NCBI RefSeq assembly: GCF_036194065.1
Contig: NZ_CP108095.1
Coordinates: 5,828,001-5,892,000, forward strand
Source: Streptomyces sp. NBC_00239
GTDB lineage: Bacteria; Actinomycetota; Actinomycetes; Streptomycetales; Streptomycetaceae
Reading direction: 5' to 3'
DNA: 64,000 nucleotides
Positions 27,933 to 35,984 of the stretch are shown piece after piece. Position numbers and translations under genes: made by a program. Every line of letters starts with the position of its first letter. The first letter of the stretch is position 1. The notes beneath the pieces were generated by a model. The model worked only from the letters and a program-made list of their open reading frames with translations, was not told the origin of the DNA and did not search any database.

Positions 27933-28598
27933 ATGTCCGCGACGACGCATGCAGGCGCCCGAGCCCGGCTGGCCGACGCCCGGCTGTACCTGTGCACCGA
28001 CGCGCGCAAGCGCCAGGGAGACCTCCCGGAATTCCTCGACGCGGTGCTCGCCGGCGGCGTGGACGTCGTCCAGCTCCGCGACAAGGGCATGGAGGCGGGC
28101 GAGGAACTGGAACACCTCCAGGTCTTCGCCGAGGCCGCCCGCCGGCACGGCAGGCTGCTCGCGGTCAACGACCGCGCCGACGTCGCGCACGCCATCGGCT
28201 CCGACGTCCTCCACCTGGGCCAGGGCGACATCCCGGTGCCCGCCGCCCGCGCCATCCTCGGCGGGGAGGTCCTGATCGGGCGCTCCTGCCACGCCGAGTC
28301 CGAGGTGGCGGCCGCCGCGGCCGAGCCGGGCGTGGACTACTTCTGCACCGGCCCCTGCTGGCCCACCCCCACCAAGCCCGGCCGCCACGCCCCCGGCCTC
28401 GACCTGGTCCGGTACACCGCGGCCCTGCGCCAAGACCGGCCCTGGTTCGCCATCGGCGGCATCGACGCGGGGAACCTGGACGAGGTGCTGGACGCCGGCG
28501 CCACCCGTGTCGTCGTCGTCCGGGCCATCACCGAGGCGGCCGATCCCGGCGCCGCGGCGGCCGACCTGGCGAAGAGGGTCCGGGCCCGCACCGCCTGA
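27933..28598 (+). CDS. thiE: Thiamine-phosphate synthase
   Basis: Couples hydroxymethylpyrimidine diphosphate with thiazole phosphate to thiamine phosphate. The 221-residue barrel has [37 protein letters not shown], the [19 protein letters not shown] pyrophosphate region, [10 protein letters not shown], the TPTKPGR loop and [18 protein letters not shown]. The ATG at 27933 precedes the conserved region; longer frames upstream have no support. Unlike thiO-thiS-thiG it has no visible TPP riboswitch. It is divergent in genomic orientation from that operon and 3.4 kb away. Confidence 0.94.
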   Translation: MSATTHAGARARLADARLYLCTDARKRQGDLPEFLDAVLAGGVDVVQLRDKGMEAGEELEHLQVFAEAARRHGRLLAVNDRADVAHAIGSDVLHLGQGDIPVPAARAILGGEVLIGRSCHAESEVAAAAAEPGVDYFCTGPCWPTPTKPGRHAPGLDLVRYTAALRQDRPWFAIGGIDAGNLDEVLDAGATRVVVVRAITEAADPGAAAADLAKRVRARTA

Positions 28599-28632
28599 CC
28601 GGGCCCCGGCTCCGGATCGCCGCGGCCCCGCC

Positions 28633-28697
28633 AAGTGTCCAAAGTCGTGTCCGATACGTGGACGCTTCTTTGGGGGATCATGGACCGCGTCTAACCT
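28633..28697 (+). promoter_or_regulatory. metF promoter with nested inverted repeats
   Basis: AAGTGTCC (28633-28640) and GGACGCTT (28660-28667) form an imperfect 8-bp inverted repeat, and CAAAG/CTTTG lie around the same centre. A candidate promoter follows, TTGGGG (28670-28675), 16 bases, TAACCT (28692-28697), ending 6 bases before the metF ATG. The repeat therefore sits just upstream of the -35 box, where an activator or repressor of methionine genes could bind. Confidence 0.5.
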
Positions 28698-28703
28698 GCC
28701 GTT

Positions 28704-29618
28704 ATGGCCCTTGGAACCGCGTCCACCCGGACGGACCGCGCACGCACGGTCCGCGACATCCTGGCGTCCGGAAAGGCCTCGTACTCCTTCGAGTTCTACG
28801 CCCCCCGGACGGAGAAGGGCGAGCGCACCCTCTGGAACTCGCTGCGGCGGGTCGAGGCCGTCGCCCCGAGCTTCGTCTCCGTGACCTACGGAGCCGGCGG
28901 TTCCACCCGCGGCGGCACCGTCAAGGCCACCCAGGAGATCGCGGCCGACACCACGCTGACCCCGGTCGCGCACCTGACGGCCGTCGACCACTCGGTCGCC
29001 GAGCTGCGCAACGTCCTGGGCCAGTACGCCGACGCCGGGATCCGGAACATGCTCGCGCTGCGCGGCGACCCGCCGGGCGACCCGCTCGCGGACTGGGTCG
29101 AGCACCCCGAGGGCCTGCGCTACGCCGCCGATCTGGTCCGGCTCATCAAGGAGTCCGGTGACTTCTGCGTCGGCGTCGCGGCGTTCCCCGAGATGCACCC
29201 GCGCTCCACGGACTGGGACACGGACATCCGGCACTTCGTCGACAAATGCCGCGCCGGTGCGGATTATGCGATCACACAGATGTTTTTCCACCCGGAGAGC
29301 TATCTGCGGCTGCGCGACAGCGTCGCCAAGGCCGGCTGCGAGACGCCGATCATCCCTGAAGTCATGGCCGTTGTGAACGCAAGGACCCTCGACCGGCTGC
29401 CCCAGCTCAGCAACGCGCACTTCCCCGAGGATGTGAAAGACCGCATCCTCGCGGTCAAGGACGATCCGGCCGCTGTACGCTCCATTGGCATCGAGTTCGC
29501 CACGGAGTTCTGCGCGCGGCTGCTCTCCGAGGGCGTGCCGGGGCTGCACTTCATCACGAACAACTCCACGGCCACCCTCGAGATCTACGAGAACCTGGGC
29601 CTGCACACGAGGCCCTGA
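28704..29618 (+). CDS. metF: 5,10-methylenetetrahydrofolate reductase
   Basis: FAD enzyme that supplies 5-methyltetrahydrofolate for methionine synthesis. 304 residues with [71 protein letters not shown] and [19 protein letters not shown], all diagnostic of MetF, including the catalytic Glu in FEFYAP. TAACCT ends 6 bases upstream of ATG and no Shine-Dalgarno is present, so the mRNA is probably leaderless. A weak hairpin follows the stop (29621-29644). Confidence 0.96.
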   Translation: MALGTASTRTDRARTVRDILASGKASYSFEFYAPRTEKGERTLWNSLRRVEAVAPSFVSVTYGAGGSTRGGTVKATQEIAADTTLTPVAHLTAVDHSVAELRNVLGQYADAGIRNMLALRGDPPGDPLADWVEHPEGLRYAADLVRLIKESGDFCVGVAAFPEMHPRSTDWDTDIRHFVDKCRAGADYAITQMFFHPESYLRLRDSVAKAGCETPIIPEVMAVVNARTLDRLPQLSNAHFPEDVKDRILAVKDDPAAVRSIGIEFATEFCARLLSEGVPGLHFITNNSTATLEIYENLGLHTRP

Positions 29619-29620
29619 CC

Positions 29621-29644
29621 GGCCGCCCCCGTAAGGCGGCGGCC
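29621..29644 (+). terminator. Possible weak terminator after metF
   Basis: GGCCGCC (29621-29627) can pair with GGCGGCC (29638-29644) over a 10-base loop, 3 bases after the metF stop. The next gene follows on the same strand after only 19 bases, so termination may be partial. Confidence 0.3.
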
Positions 29645-29662
29645 GTACGGAGAGGGGCCTGC

Positions 29663-30571
29663 ATGGGCTGGACGGTCCTCTACATCGCGTTCGGGTTCGT
29701 CGCGCTGTGGCTGCTGGCTGAAGTACTGCTCCAGAACAAGGCGCGGCTGCGCTGGCGGCTGGTCGCCTTCGCGGGCTTCGCCGGTGTGGTCGCGGGCGTG
29801 CTGCTGTCCTCGGTGCCCGTCATCGGGGTCGGCGCGGCCGCCTTCGCCGTCGGCCAGACCCTGGTGACCCTCTCCTTCCGGCGCGGCTTCGACGCGGGCT
29901 GGGCGCTTCGCAAGAAGCCGGCCGTCACCCGCCGCCGCGGCGGCGCCGAGCGGCCGGCCGAGGAGCCCGCCCTGCGGGTCACCGCGCTCGACTACGACGC
30001 GGACACCTCCGACGACGCGGCGGACGGGATGCCGTCGGAAGCGGGCCACGGGCAGGACCCGGCCGAGACGGCCGCGTTCCCCGCCCCGTTCGGCGGCGGC
30101 GACGCCTACGCGGCGCCCTACGGGGAGCAGTCCGCCACCGGCTACCCCGAGGCCGCCTACTACGACCCGCAGCAGCCCGCGGGCGGCCACCAGGACCCGT
30201 ACGGCGTCCCGTACGCGGCCACGTACGACTACGGCACCGGCGAGCAGCCCGCCTACCCGGCCTACTCCGACCCGTACATCGGCACCGGCGGGGCGACCCA
30301 GCCGGACGCGCAGGGGTACGCCGCCTACGCCCCGCAGCCGGACCCGTACTTCGGCGCGGGCCAGGACACCTACCAGAGCTACCAGGACCCGTACACGAGC
30401 CACCAGTACGCGATGGACACCCCGCCCGGCGGGGTGTGGGTGCCGGCCCAGCGCGACGTGGAGCCGCAGGCGTACCCGGCCGGCCCGGGCCAGGTGCCCG
30501 AGCAGGGCCAGGAACAGGGCCAGGCCTACCCGTACCAGGGCACCGGCGAGTACGAGCAGTACCGCTACTGA
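29663..30571 (+). CDS. Membrane protein with long Tyr/Pro/Gln-rich tail
   Basis: 302 residues. Residues 1-75 hold two or three hydrophobic helices (WTVLYIAFGFVALWLLAEVL; LVAFAGFAGVVAGVLLSSVP; VIGVGAAAFAVGQTLVTLSF), then a short basic stretch. About 200 residues of low complexity follow, dominated by Tyr, Pro, Gly, Gln, Ala and Asp with repeated DPY and PYG units, probably disordered and cytoplasmic. The ATG has GGAGAGGGG upstream. Function unknown; tyrosine-rich tails of this kind occur in actinobacterial envelope and division-associated proteins, which is only an analogy. It shares strand and a short gap with metF. Confidence 0.85.
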   Translation: MGWTVLYIAFGFVALWLLAEVLLQNKARLRWRLVAFAGFAGVVAGVLLSSVPVIGVGAAAFAVGQTLVTLSFRRGFDAGWALRKKPAVTRRRGGAERPAEEPALRVTALDYDADTSDDAADGMPSEAGHGQDPAETAAFPAPFGGGDAYAAPYGEQSATGYPEAAYYDPQQPAGGHQDPYGVPYAATYDYGTGEQPAYPAYSDPYIGTGGATQPDAQGYAAYAPQPDPYFGAGQDTYQSYQDPYTSHQYAMDTPPGGVWVPAQRDVEPQAYPAGPGQVPEQGQEQGQAYPYQGTGEYEQYRY

Positions 30572-30640
30572 GCCCGCCGGCCCTCCGCGGCCGACCCCGC
30601 CCCGCCCGGACCCGGTCCGCGCGGGGCGGTCGCTTTCTCC

Positions 30641-30704
30641 GGGGCGGCTGGCCGGAGCCGCGGAAGTCCGCGGGGGCGGCTACCGGGAGCCGCGGAAGTC
30701 CGCG
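30641..30704. repeat. 32-bp tandem duplication across the 3' end of the desaturase-like gene
   Basis: Two adjacent 32-base copies beginning GGGGCGGCT (30641-30672 and 30673-30704) differ at three positions. The second contains the last codons and stop of the minus-strand gene; the first lies just downstream. This looks like a local duplication of the gene's end. Confidence 0.8.
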
Positions 30705-32113
30705 CCCTCCACGATCAGCCCGGCCACCAAGGCCCCGGACATCCCGGCGTGCGCGAGTCCGCCGCCGGGGTGCGCGCCGCCGCCCGCGAGGTACAGCCCG
30801 GGCAGCGCCGTGGAGTTGGCCGGGTGCAGCAGCCGCCCGTCCGCGCCCGCGAGGGCCGGGGCCGGCACCGCGCCGCCGAGCGCTCCCGTGGCCTCCTCGT
30901 CGTCGGCCGGGGTGCGCACCTCGTGCCACAGCAGCCGCTCCCGCAGCCCCGGTACGGCGGCCCCGGCCGCGTCGAGCAGCTCGGCGGCGCCGAACCGGTC
31001 GCCGGGTCCGGCCACCGCGCGCACCGTCACCGCCTCGTGGTCCGCGTCCGGGCGGGTGCCAGGGTCGTCGGGCCGCAGCACGGTGACGGCGGGTCGGCCG
31101 TCCGCGGCGTGCACCAGGGTGCGGTGCACGGCGTCGGCGGGCCGGGCGCCGCGCAGCGCGCACAACACGGTGATCCGGCCGGTGCCGGCCGCGCCGGGCT
31201 CGGGCCGCCGGGCGCCGTCGGGCCACAGCTCGCGGCCCGGCAGCAGCCCGGCCAGCGCGCGTGGATCGATCCCGGAGACCACCGCGTCGGCGGCGCTCTC
31301 GCGGCCGTCGGCCAGCTCCAGGCCGGCCGCCCGGCCGTCCCGGACGGCCACGCCGGTCACCTCGGCGCCGAACGCGAACTCCACCCGGCGTTCCAGGCAG
31401 CGCTCGTACACCGCGGTCGCCAGCGCCCGGATGCCGCCGCGCACGTACCAGCTGCCGAAGGTCTGCTCCATGTACGGGAGCACCGCGGCGGCGGCGGGCG
31501 CGGTCCGCGGGTCCAGGCCGTAGGCCAGCACCCGGTTCTCCAGCAGCTCGGCCACCGGGCCGCCGAGTTCGCGGGCGGCGGCCTCGGCCAGCGTGGGGGG
31601 CCGTCGGCGCAGCAGCCCGCTCTTGCGCACCGCCGGGTACGGGTCGCGGCCCAGCACCTGCCAGTCGGCCCGCAGGGGCTCTTCCAGCAGCGGTCGGCGG
31701 GTGGCGTCCCAGGCGTCCCGGGCGCGGTTCAGGAAGGCCGCCCAGCGCTCGCCGGCGCCCTCGCCGAATGCCTCGTCGAGGGCCGCGGCCACGCCGCCGC
31801 GGGAGATGCCCGGCAGGGTGACCGTCGTCCGGTCGGCCAGGACATGGCGGACGGCCGGGTCGACCTGGACGGTCTCCACCCGGCTTTCGAGGGGCTGCTT
31901 GCCGGTCTTGACGAACAGGTCGCGGTAGACCGCGGGCAGGTGCAGCAGCCCCGGCCCGGTGTCGAAGGCGAAGCCGTCGCGGGTGTACTGCCCTACGGCT
32001 CCGCCGTAGGTCGCCCCGCGCTCGTGGACCGTCACCTGATGCCCTGCCACGGCCAGCCGGGCGGCCGCCGCCATCGCGCCCATCCCGGCGCCGATCACCG
32101 CAATTCGTGCCAT
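30680..32113 (-). CDS. Phytoene desaturase/FAD-dependent amine-oxidase-type oxidoreductase
   Basis: 477-residue flavoprotein of the CrtI/NAD(P)-binding Rossmann group. N-terminal MARIAVIGAGMGAMAAAARLAVAG is the dinucleotide-binding motif, GGAVGQYTRDGFAFDTGPGL follows as in CrtI-like enzymes, and the C-terminus carries the family FAD motif GLYLAGGGAHPGGGLAHAGMSG. Carotenoid partners (crtB, crtE) are absent from the window, so the substrate need not be a carotenoid. ATG at 32113 directly precedes the Rossmann strand. The 3' end is tandemly duplicated. The upstream DUF4126 gene on the same strand ends 23 bases before its start. Confidence 0.88.
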   Translation of the reverse strand: MARIAVIGAGMGAMAAAARLAVAGHQVTVHERGATYGGAVGQYTRDGFAFDTGPGLLHLPAVYRDLFVKTGKQPLESRVETVQVDPAVRHVLADRTTVTLPGISRGGVAAALDEAFGEGAGERWAAFLNRARDAWDATRRPLLEEPLRADWQVLGRDPYPAVRKSGLLRRRPPTLAEAAARELGGPVAELLENRVLAYGLDPRTAPAAAAVLPYMEQTFGSWYVRGGIRALATAVYERCLERRVEFAFGAEVTGVAVRDGRAAGLELADGRESAADAVVSGIDPRALAGLLPGRELWPDGARRPEPGAAGTGRITVLCALRGARPADAVHRTLVHAADGRPAVTVLRPDDPGTRPDADHEAVTVRAVAGPGDRFGAAELLDAAGAAVPGLRERLLWHEVRTPADDEEATGALGGAVPAPALAGADGRLLHPANSTALPGLYLAGGGAHPGGGLAHAGMSGALVAGLIVEGADFRGSR

Positions 32114-32136
32114 GCCCGCGACTGTATCGGCCGTGG

Positions 32137-32757
32137 TCAGCCGGGTGGCAGCCCGGCCCTGACGGCCTGGGCCAGCCGCTTCTCCTCCCTGCGCTGGGCC
32201 CGGCGGCGCAGGTAGCGGCGGATCCGGGTCCAGAGGAAGACGAGCAGCACGATCCCGGCGATCAGGAGCGCGGCCGCGATGGACGCGGCGGCCACCGGGT
32301 AGAAGATCGCGAAGGTCACGAGGCCGGCGACGCCGAGGTCCTCGGCGGTGCTCATCACGACGTTGCTGAAGGGCTCGGGCGAGGTGTTGATCGCCATCCG
32401 GGTGCCGGCCTTGACGAAATGGCTGGCCAGCGCGGTGGAACCGCCGACGGCACCGGCCGCGAGATCGGACAGCGAGCCGCTCTGGCCGGCGAGCAGCGCG
32501 CCCACCACGGCCCCGGAGACGGGTCTGATCACGGTGTGCACGGCGTCCCACGCCGAGTCCACGTACGGGATCTTGTCGGCGACGGCCTCGCAGAGGAAGA
32601 GCACGCCCGCGACCAGGAGCACGTCGGTGCGCTGGAGGGATTCGGGCACCTCGTCGGTCAGCCCGGTCGCGCCGAAGACGCCGAGCAGGAGGACCACCGC
32701 GTAGGCGTTGATCCCGCTGGCCCAGCCGCTGGTGAAGACCAGGGGGAGCACACTCAC
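32137..32757 (-). CDS. DUF4126-family integral membrane protein
   Basis: About 206 residues with a first hydrophobic segment SVLPLVFTSGWASGINAYAV, a second near residue 55 (VLLVAGVLFLCEAVADKIP), and strong helices towards the C-terminus (LVTFAIFYPVAAASIAAALL, IAGIVLLVFLWTRI), ending in a basic Arg-rich tail. The GxNAY and ADKIPYVDSAWDAVHT motifs are those of DUF4126. Function unknown. The GTG at 32757 gives the usual MSVLPLV start; another in-frame GTG lies at 32775. It lies upstream of the desaturase-like gene on the same strand, probably one operon. Confidence 0.82.
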   Translation of the reverse strand: MSVLPLVFTSGWASGINAYAVVLLLGVFGATGLTDEVPESLQRTDVLLVAGVLFLCEAVADKIPYVDSAWDAVHTVIRPVSGAVVGALLAGQSGSLSDLAAGAVGGSTALASHFVKAGTRMAINTSPEPFSNVVMSTAEDLGVAGLVTFAIFYPVAAASIAAALLIAGIVLLVFLWTRIRRYLRRRAQRREEKRLAQAVRAGLPPG

Positions 32758-32788
32758 CCGGTCATCATGCCCCACGGGGGCACGGACG

Positions 32789-32826
32789 CGTGAGGGGGCG
32801 CCGTCCCGGGACGGCGCCCCCTCACG
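32789..32826. terminator. 38-bp perfect palindrome, terminator after the DUF3040 gene
   Basis: CGTGAGGGGGCGCCGTCCC and its exact reverse complement abut with no spacer (32789-32826). It lies 15 bases downstream of the minus-strand DUF3040 stop, and would form a hairpin of up to 17 pairs with a CCGG-type loop. Confidence 0.85.
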
Positions 32827-32841
32827 GGAACTCGTGCGGGC

Positions 32842-33249
32842 TCAGTGGCCCTGTTGTTCGTCGCGGCGGCGCTGCCACCGCTGCTCGATCCGGTTCATCA
32901 CCGACCGGCGCTGCCGGCCCTGACCGCCGCGGCCCGTGCCGCCGGCGGTGCCGGGGGGAGGCTGCTCACCCGGTTTGGGGGCTTTGCGCCAACCGGTGAC
33001 CGCGAGGACCGCACAGCCCAGCATGACGAGGAAGCCCACCACGCTGATCCAGATCAGGCTCTGCGCGACCATACCGGTCATGAGGAGCGCGATACCCACC
33101 AGAAAGCCTGCGACCGCCTGGTAGACCCGTCGCCGGGTGTACGTACGCAGCCCGCTTCCCTCAAGCGCTGTCGCGAACTTGGGATCTTCGGCGTACAGCG
33201 CTCGCTCCATCTGCTCGAGCATGCGCTGCTCGTGCTCCGAGAGCGGCAC
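32842..33249 (-). CDS. DUF3040-domain small membrane protein
   Basis: 135 residues. The N-terminus MPLSEHEQRMLEQMERALYA followed by EDPKFATAL is the hallmark of DUF3040. Two adjacent membrane helices lie at about 44-85 (VYQAVAGFLVGIALLMTGMV; SLIWISVVGFLVMLGCAVLA). The basic Gly/Arg/Gln tail ends in RRRDEQQGH. Topology suggests a short N-terminal cytoplasmic helix anchored by a hairpin. The GTG at 33249 is chosen for AGGAG seven bases upstream; the ORF opens earlier at 33264. Function is not known. Confidence 0.9.
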   Translation of the reverse strand: MPLSEHEQRMLEQMERALYAEDPKFATALEGSGLRTYTRRRVYQAVAGFLVGIALLMTGMVAQSLIWISVVGFLVMLGCAVLAVTGWRKAPKPGEQPPPGTAGGTGRGGQGRQRRSVMNRIEQRWQRRRDEQQGH

Positions 33250-33417
33250 GGGAGTCCTCCTCATCCGTCGGTCGCGCGGGGTAGCGACCGGGGGTCCCCT
33301 CCAGGATAGGCAGGGAAGCGCCCCCGTGACACCCGCCCTCTACGCCACTTCGCCAAAACCGTACCGTCGAGCGGGCGGTCATTGAGGCGCTTATTCCCCA
33401 ACCATCGATCCGCCATG

Positions 33418-33452
33418 CCGGTCCGGTCCCCCGATCATACGGGGCCGACCGG
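33418..33452. terminator. Bulged hairpin after the methyltransferase gene
   Basis: CCGGTCCGGTCCCC (33418-33431) can pair with GGGGCCGACCGG (33441-33452) with a small bulge, about 48 bases downstream of the minus-strand methyltransferase stop. Confidence 0.4.
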
Positions 33453-33499
33453 CGGAACGGAGGGTCTGTGGCGTACTCCATGCGGGACTGCGTCGCAGA

Positions 33500-34258
33500 T
33501 CAGGAGTGCTTCCGGCCGAGGACGTGCAGCTGGGTGGCCACCGCGTGGAAGGCGGGGAGTTCCGCCGCGGCCTCCTCCAGCTTCAGGAGGGCTTCCACGG
33601 CGCCCGGCTCGGTGTCCACGAGAACGCCCGGCACGAGGTCCGCGAAGACCCGTACGCCGTGCACCGAGCCCACCTTCAGGCCGGCGTCTCCGACCAGCGC
33701 GGAGAGCTGCTCGGCGGTGAACCGGCGGGGCACCGGGTCGCCCGCGCCCCAGCGGCCGGCCGGGTCGGTCAGGGCCGTGCGGGCCTCGGTGAAGTGGCCG
33801 GCGAGGGCGCGCGCCAGCACCGCGCCGCCCAGGCCCGCGGCGAGCAGGCTCAGGGTGCCGCCCTCGCGCAGCGCGGTGACGGTGTTGGCCACGCCCTCGG
33901 CCGGGTCGTCCACGTACTCCAGCACGCCGTGGCAGAGCACGACGTCGTACGCGTCGCGCTCGACCACGTCCAGCAGGCCCTGGGCATCGCCCTGGACCCC
34001 GGTGACCAGGTCCGCGACGCCGGCCTCGGCGACGCGGCGCTCCAGGCCGAACAGCGCGTTCGGGCTGGGGTCGACCACGGTGACGCGGTGGCCGAGGCGG
34101 GCGAGCTGCACCGCGAACATCCCGGTGCCGCCGCCCGTGTCGAGCACGTCCAGGACATCCCTGCCGGTCGCCTTGACCTGCTGATCCAGGGCCTCCTTCA
34201 GGACCTCCCACACCACTGCGGTGCGGAGGGAGGCGCGGGGGCGGGAAGTGTCCGACAC
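33500..34258 (-). CDS. Class I SAM-dependent methyltransferase
   Basis: 252 residues. SAM motif I reads VLDVLDTGGGTGMFAVQLA at about residue 35-53, motif II includes VTVVDPSPNALFGLE, and VVLCHGVLEYVDDPAEGV is the motif III/IV region. The layout resembles UbiE/CmoA-like small-molecule methyltransferases; the acceptor is unknown. The GTG at 34258 has GAGGAG nine bases upstream and gives MSDTSRPRASLRTAVVWEVL. In many Streptomyces this gene lies beside the HEPN protein, as here, with both on the same strand and 151 bases between them. Confidence 0.9.
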   Translation of the reverse strand: MSDTSRPRASLRTAVVWEVLKEALDQQVKATGRDVLDVLDTGGGTGMFAVQLARLGHRVTVVDPSPNALFGLERRVAEAGVADLVTGVQGDAQGLLDVVERDAYDVVLCHGVLEYVDDPAEGVANTVTALREGGTLSLLAAGLGGAVLARALAGHFTEARTALTDPAGRWGAGDPVPRRFTAEQLSALVGDAGLKVGSVHGVRVFADLVPGVLVDTEPGAVEALLKLEEAAAELPAFHAVATQLHVLGRKHS

Positions 34259-34409
34259 GGCTGATGACTCCTCGGCGGGGAACCGCCGCGGGCGGCGGGG
34301 ATGGGAACACGGCATGCGTGATCCACCCTATTGCCTCCCGCGCCCCGAGCGGGCTCCGGGCGTGGGGCACGTCTTCACGCACCCCACTTTCCCGGGACCG
34401 CTTTGCGGA

Positions 34410-34907
34410 TCATCCCGCGTCGGGCTGCTCCGTCCGCGGCTGGGGCAGGGTCGGCGGCAGGGCGAGCATCCGCTCGACCAGACGCAGGAACATCGAGGCG
34501 GCGCGCAGCAGGTCGTCGGCGTCGCGACTGGTCGCCGCGTCGGCTATGCCGGCCTCGGCACGGGCCCGGCGGGCCGCACCGGAGGCGAAGAGGGCGCTCC
34601 ATTCGGTGAGCTCGGGGGCGAGCTCCGGCAGCAGCTCCCAGGCGCTGCGGATCTGCGGCCGACGGCGCGGCCGGACGGGCTCGGGCCTGGCCCGGGCGGC
34701 GAGGACGGCGGCCGCGGTGCGCAGCGCGGCGAGGTGGGCGGTGGCGTAGCGCTCGTGCGGCAGGTCCAGCAGGGCGGCTTCGTCGAGACCGCGGTGGGCC
34801 TTGGTGAGCAGGTCGAGTGCCGCGGGCGGGGCCGAGGCCCGGCGGAGGACGGGGTGGACATCGATCGGGGGCACCGCCCAGCCGTAGCCGGGGGAAGGTG
34901 CTGCCAT
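34410..34907 (-). CDS. SAV_6107-family HEPN-domain protein
   Basis: 165-residue helical protein of the actinobacterial HEPN group. The block AHRGLDEAALLDLPHERY followed by [20 protein letters not shown] is the four-helix HEPN core start, and SRDADDLLRAASMFLRLVER is the last helix. The RxxxxH ribonuclease motif typical of HEPN toxins is not evident, and no nucleotidyltransferase antitoxin is adjacent, so a toxin role is not supported. ATG at 34907 has AGGAGG six bases upstream. Function unknown. Confidence 0.85.
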   Translation of the reverse strand: MAAPSPGYGWAVPPIDVHPVLRRASAPPAALDLLTKAHRGLDEAALLDLPHERYATAHLAALRTAAAVLAARARPEPVRPRRRPQIRSAWELLPELAPELTEWSALFASGAARRARAEAGIADAATSRDADDLLRAASMFLRLVERMLALPPTLPQPRTEQPDAG

Positions 34908-35005
34908 GACGTGCCTCCTGTCTTCGTCGTGTGGGTCCATCGTGAAGGGCCCCACTGACAATCGGTCTGACCTGGGGCTTTGACGGGGAGGTCGGGGCTG
35001 CGTAG

Positions 35006-35033
35006 TTTTTGAACTGACTGGTCAGTTCAAAAA
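35006..35033 (+). promoter_or_regulatory. TetR-type operator before the ABC-ATPase/YhgE/TetR operon
   Basis: TTTTTGAACTGAC (35006-35018), a TG spacer and GTCAGTTCAAAAA (35021-35033) make a perfect 13+2+13 inverted repeat. The ACTGACTGGTCAGT core is typical of TetR-family operators. It lies 15 bases before the first gene of an operon whose last gene encodes a TetR protein, so autoregulation is the natural reading. Confidence 0.88.
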
Positions 35034-35048
35034 AGGGAGGGGAGTGGC

Positions 35049-35984
35049 GTGGAACACACGCCCGGGGCGGCCGTCAAGGCCGAGGACTTCGGACTGAAGG
35101 GCCCGCGCGGCTGGGTGTTCCAGGGCGTGCACCTCGACGCCGGGGCCGGCTCGCTGATCGCGGTGGAGGGGCCGTCGGGCTCCGGCCGCACCTGCCTGCT
35201 GCTCGCCCTCACCGGCCGGATGAAGCCGACGGCCGGCCACGCGGAGACCGGCGGCCACCGGCTGCCGAAGAAGATGGCCGCCGTCCGCCGGATCTGCGGG
35301 CTCGGGCCGGTGCCCGGGGTCACGGACCTCGACCCCGCGCTGACCGTCGCCGAGCAGCTCCGGGAGCGGGCCCTGCTCCAGGGCCGCTTCGGCGGACCGG
35401 TCCGCGCCCTGCTGCGGCCCCGCTCCGAGCGCGCCGGGCAGCTCGCCGCCCGCGTCGAGGAGGCCCTCGCCGCCGTCGGCCTGGAACTGGACGCCCTGCC
35501 CAAGGGACCCCGCACCTCGGTGCGCGACCTGACGCGCCTGGAGGAGCTGCGGCTCTCCATAGCCCTCGCGCTGATCTCCCGCCCCCGGCTGCTCGCCGTG
35601 GACGACGCGGACCTCAAGCTGTCGAACGCGGAGCGGGCCGAGGCCTGGGAGCTGCTCCGCTCGATCGCGGCCCGCGGCACCACCGTCCTCGCGGTGTGCA
35701 GCGAGGCCCCGGCCGACGCGGTCGTCCTGCGCACGACCGCCGCCCCGGCCGACCCGAAGTCGGACGCCGACCCGGAGCCGGGCCTCGACCCGGAGCCGGG
35801 CCCCGACCACGAGCCGGAGTCGGAGCCAGACCCAGACCCGGACCCGGACCCCGAGTCCGACCCGGACCCCGAGTCCGACCCGGACCCCGAGTCCGACTCC
35901 GAGAAGCAGCCCGGTGGGGCCTCCGGGCAGGAGACCGATGAGAAGGGGGCGGCCGATGCGCTCGCCGAAGCTCGCCGCTCTTGA
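35049..35984 (+). CDS. ABC-type ATP-binding protein with variant Walker A and long acidic tail
   Basis: 311 residues. The P-loop GPSGSGRT (residues 41-48) has Arg47 in place of the usual Lys. The Walker B-like LLAVDDADL has Asp-Asp instead of Asp-Glu, and the ABC signature is degenerate (VRDLTRLEELRLSIALAL). Residues 230-300 are a Pro-Asp/Glu-Pro repeat (DPDPESDPDPESD type), clearly low complexity. GTG start with GGGAGGGG upstream. It overlaps the YhgE gene and belongs to a TetR-controlled three-gene operon. The altered motifs are probably typical of this family, but ATPase activity needs to be shown. Confidence 0.85.
   Translation: MEHTPGAAVKAEDFGLKGPRGWVFQGVHLDAGAGSLIAVEGPSGSGRTCLLLALTGRMKPTAGHAETGGHRLPKKMAAVRRICGLGPVPGVTDLDPALTVAEQLRERALLQGRFGGPVRALLRPRSERAGQLAARVEEALAAVGLELDALPKGPRTSVRDLTRLEELRLSIALALISRPRLLAVDDADLKLSNAERAEAWELLRSIAARGTTVLAVCSEAPADAVVLRTTAAPADPKSDADPEPGLDPEPGPDHEPESEPDPDPDPDPESDPDPESDPDPESDSEKQPGGASGQETDEKGAADALAEARRS

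Noticed and set aside
30680..32113. Carotenoid biosynthesis cluster around the desaturase-like gene
   Set aside because: No phytoene synthase, GGPP synthase or cyclase in the window.
34410..34907. HEPN protein as a toxin of a toxin-antitoxin pair
   Set aside because: No RxxxxH nuclease motif and no MNT antitoxin next to it; it belongs to the conserved SAV_6107 group.
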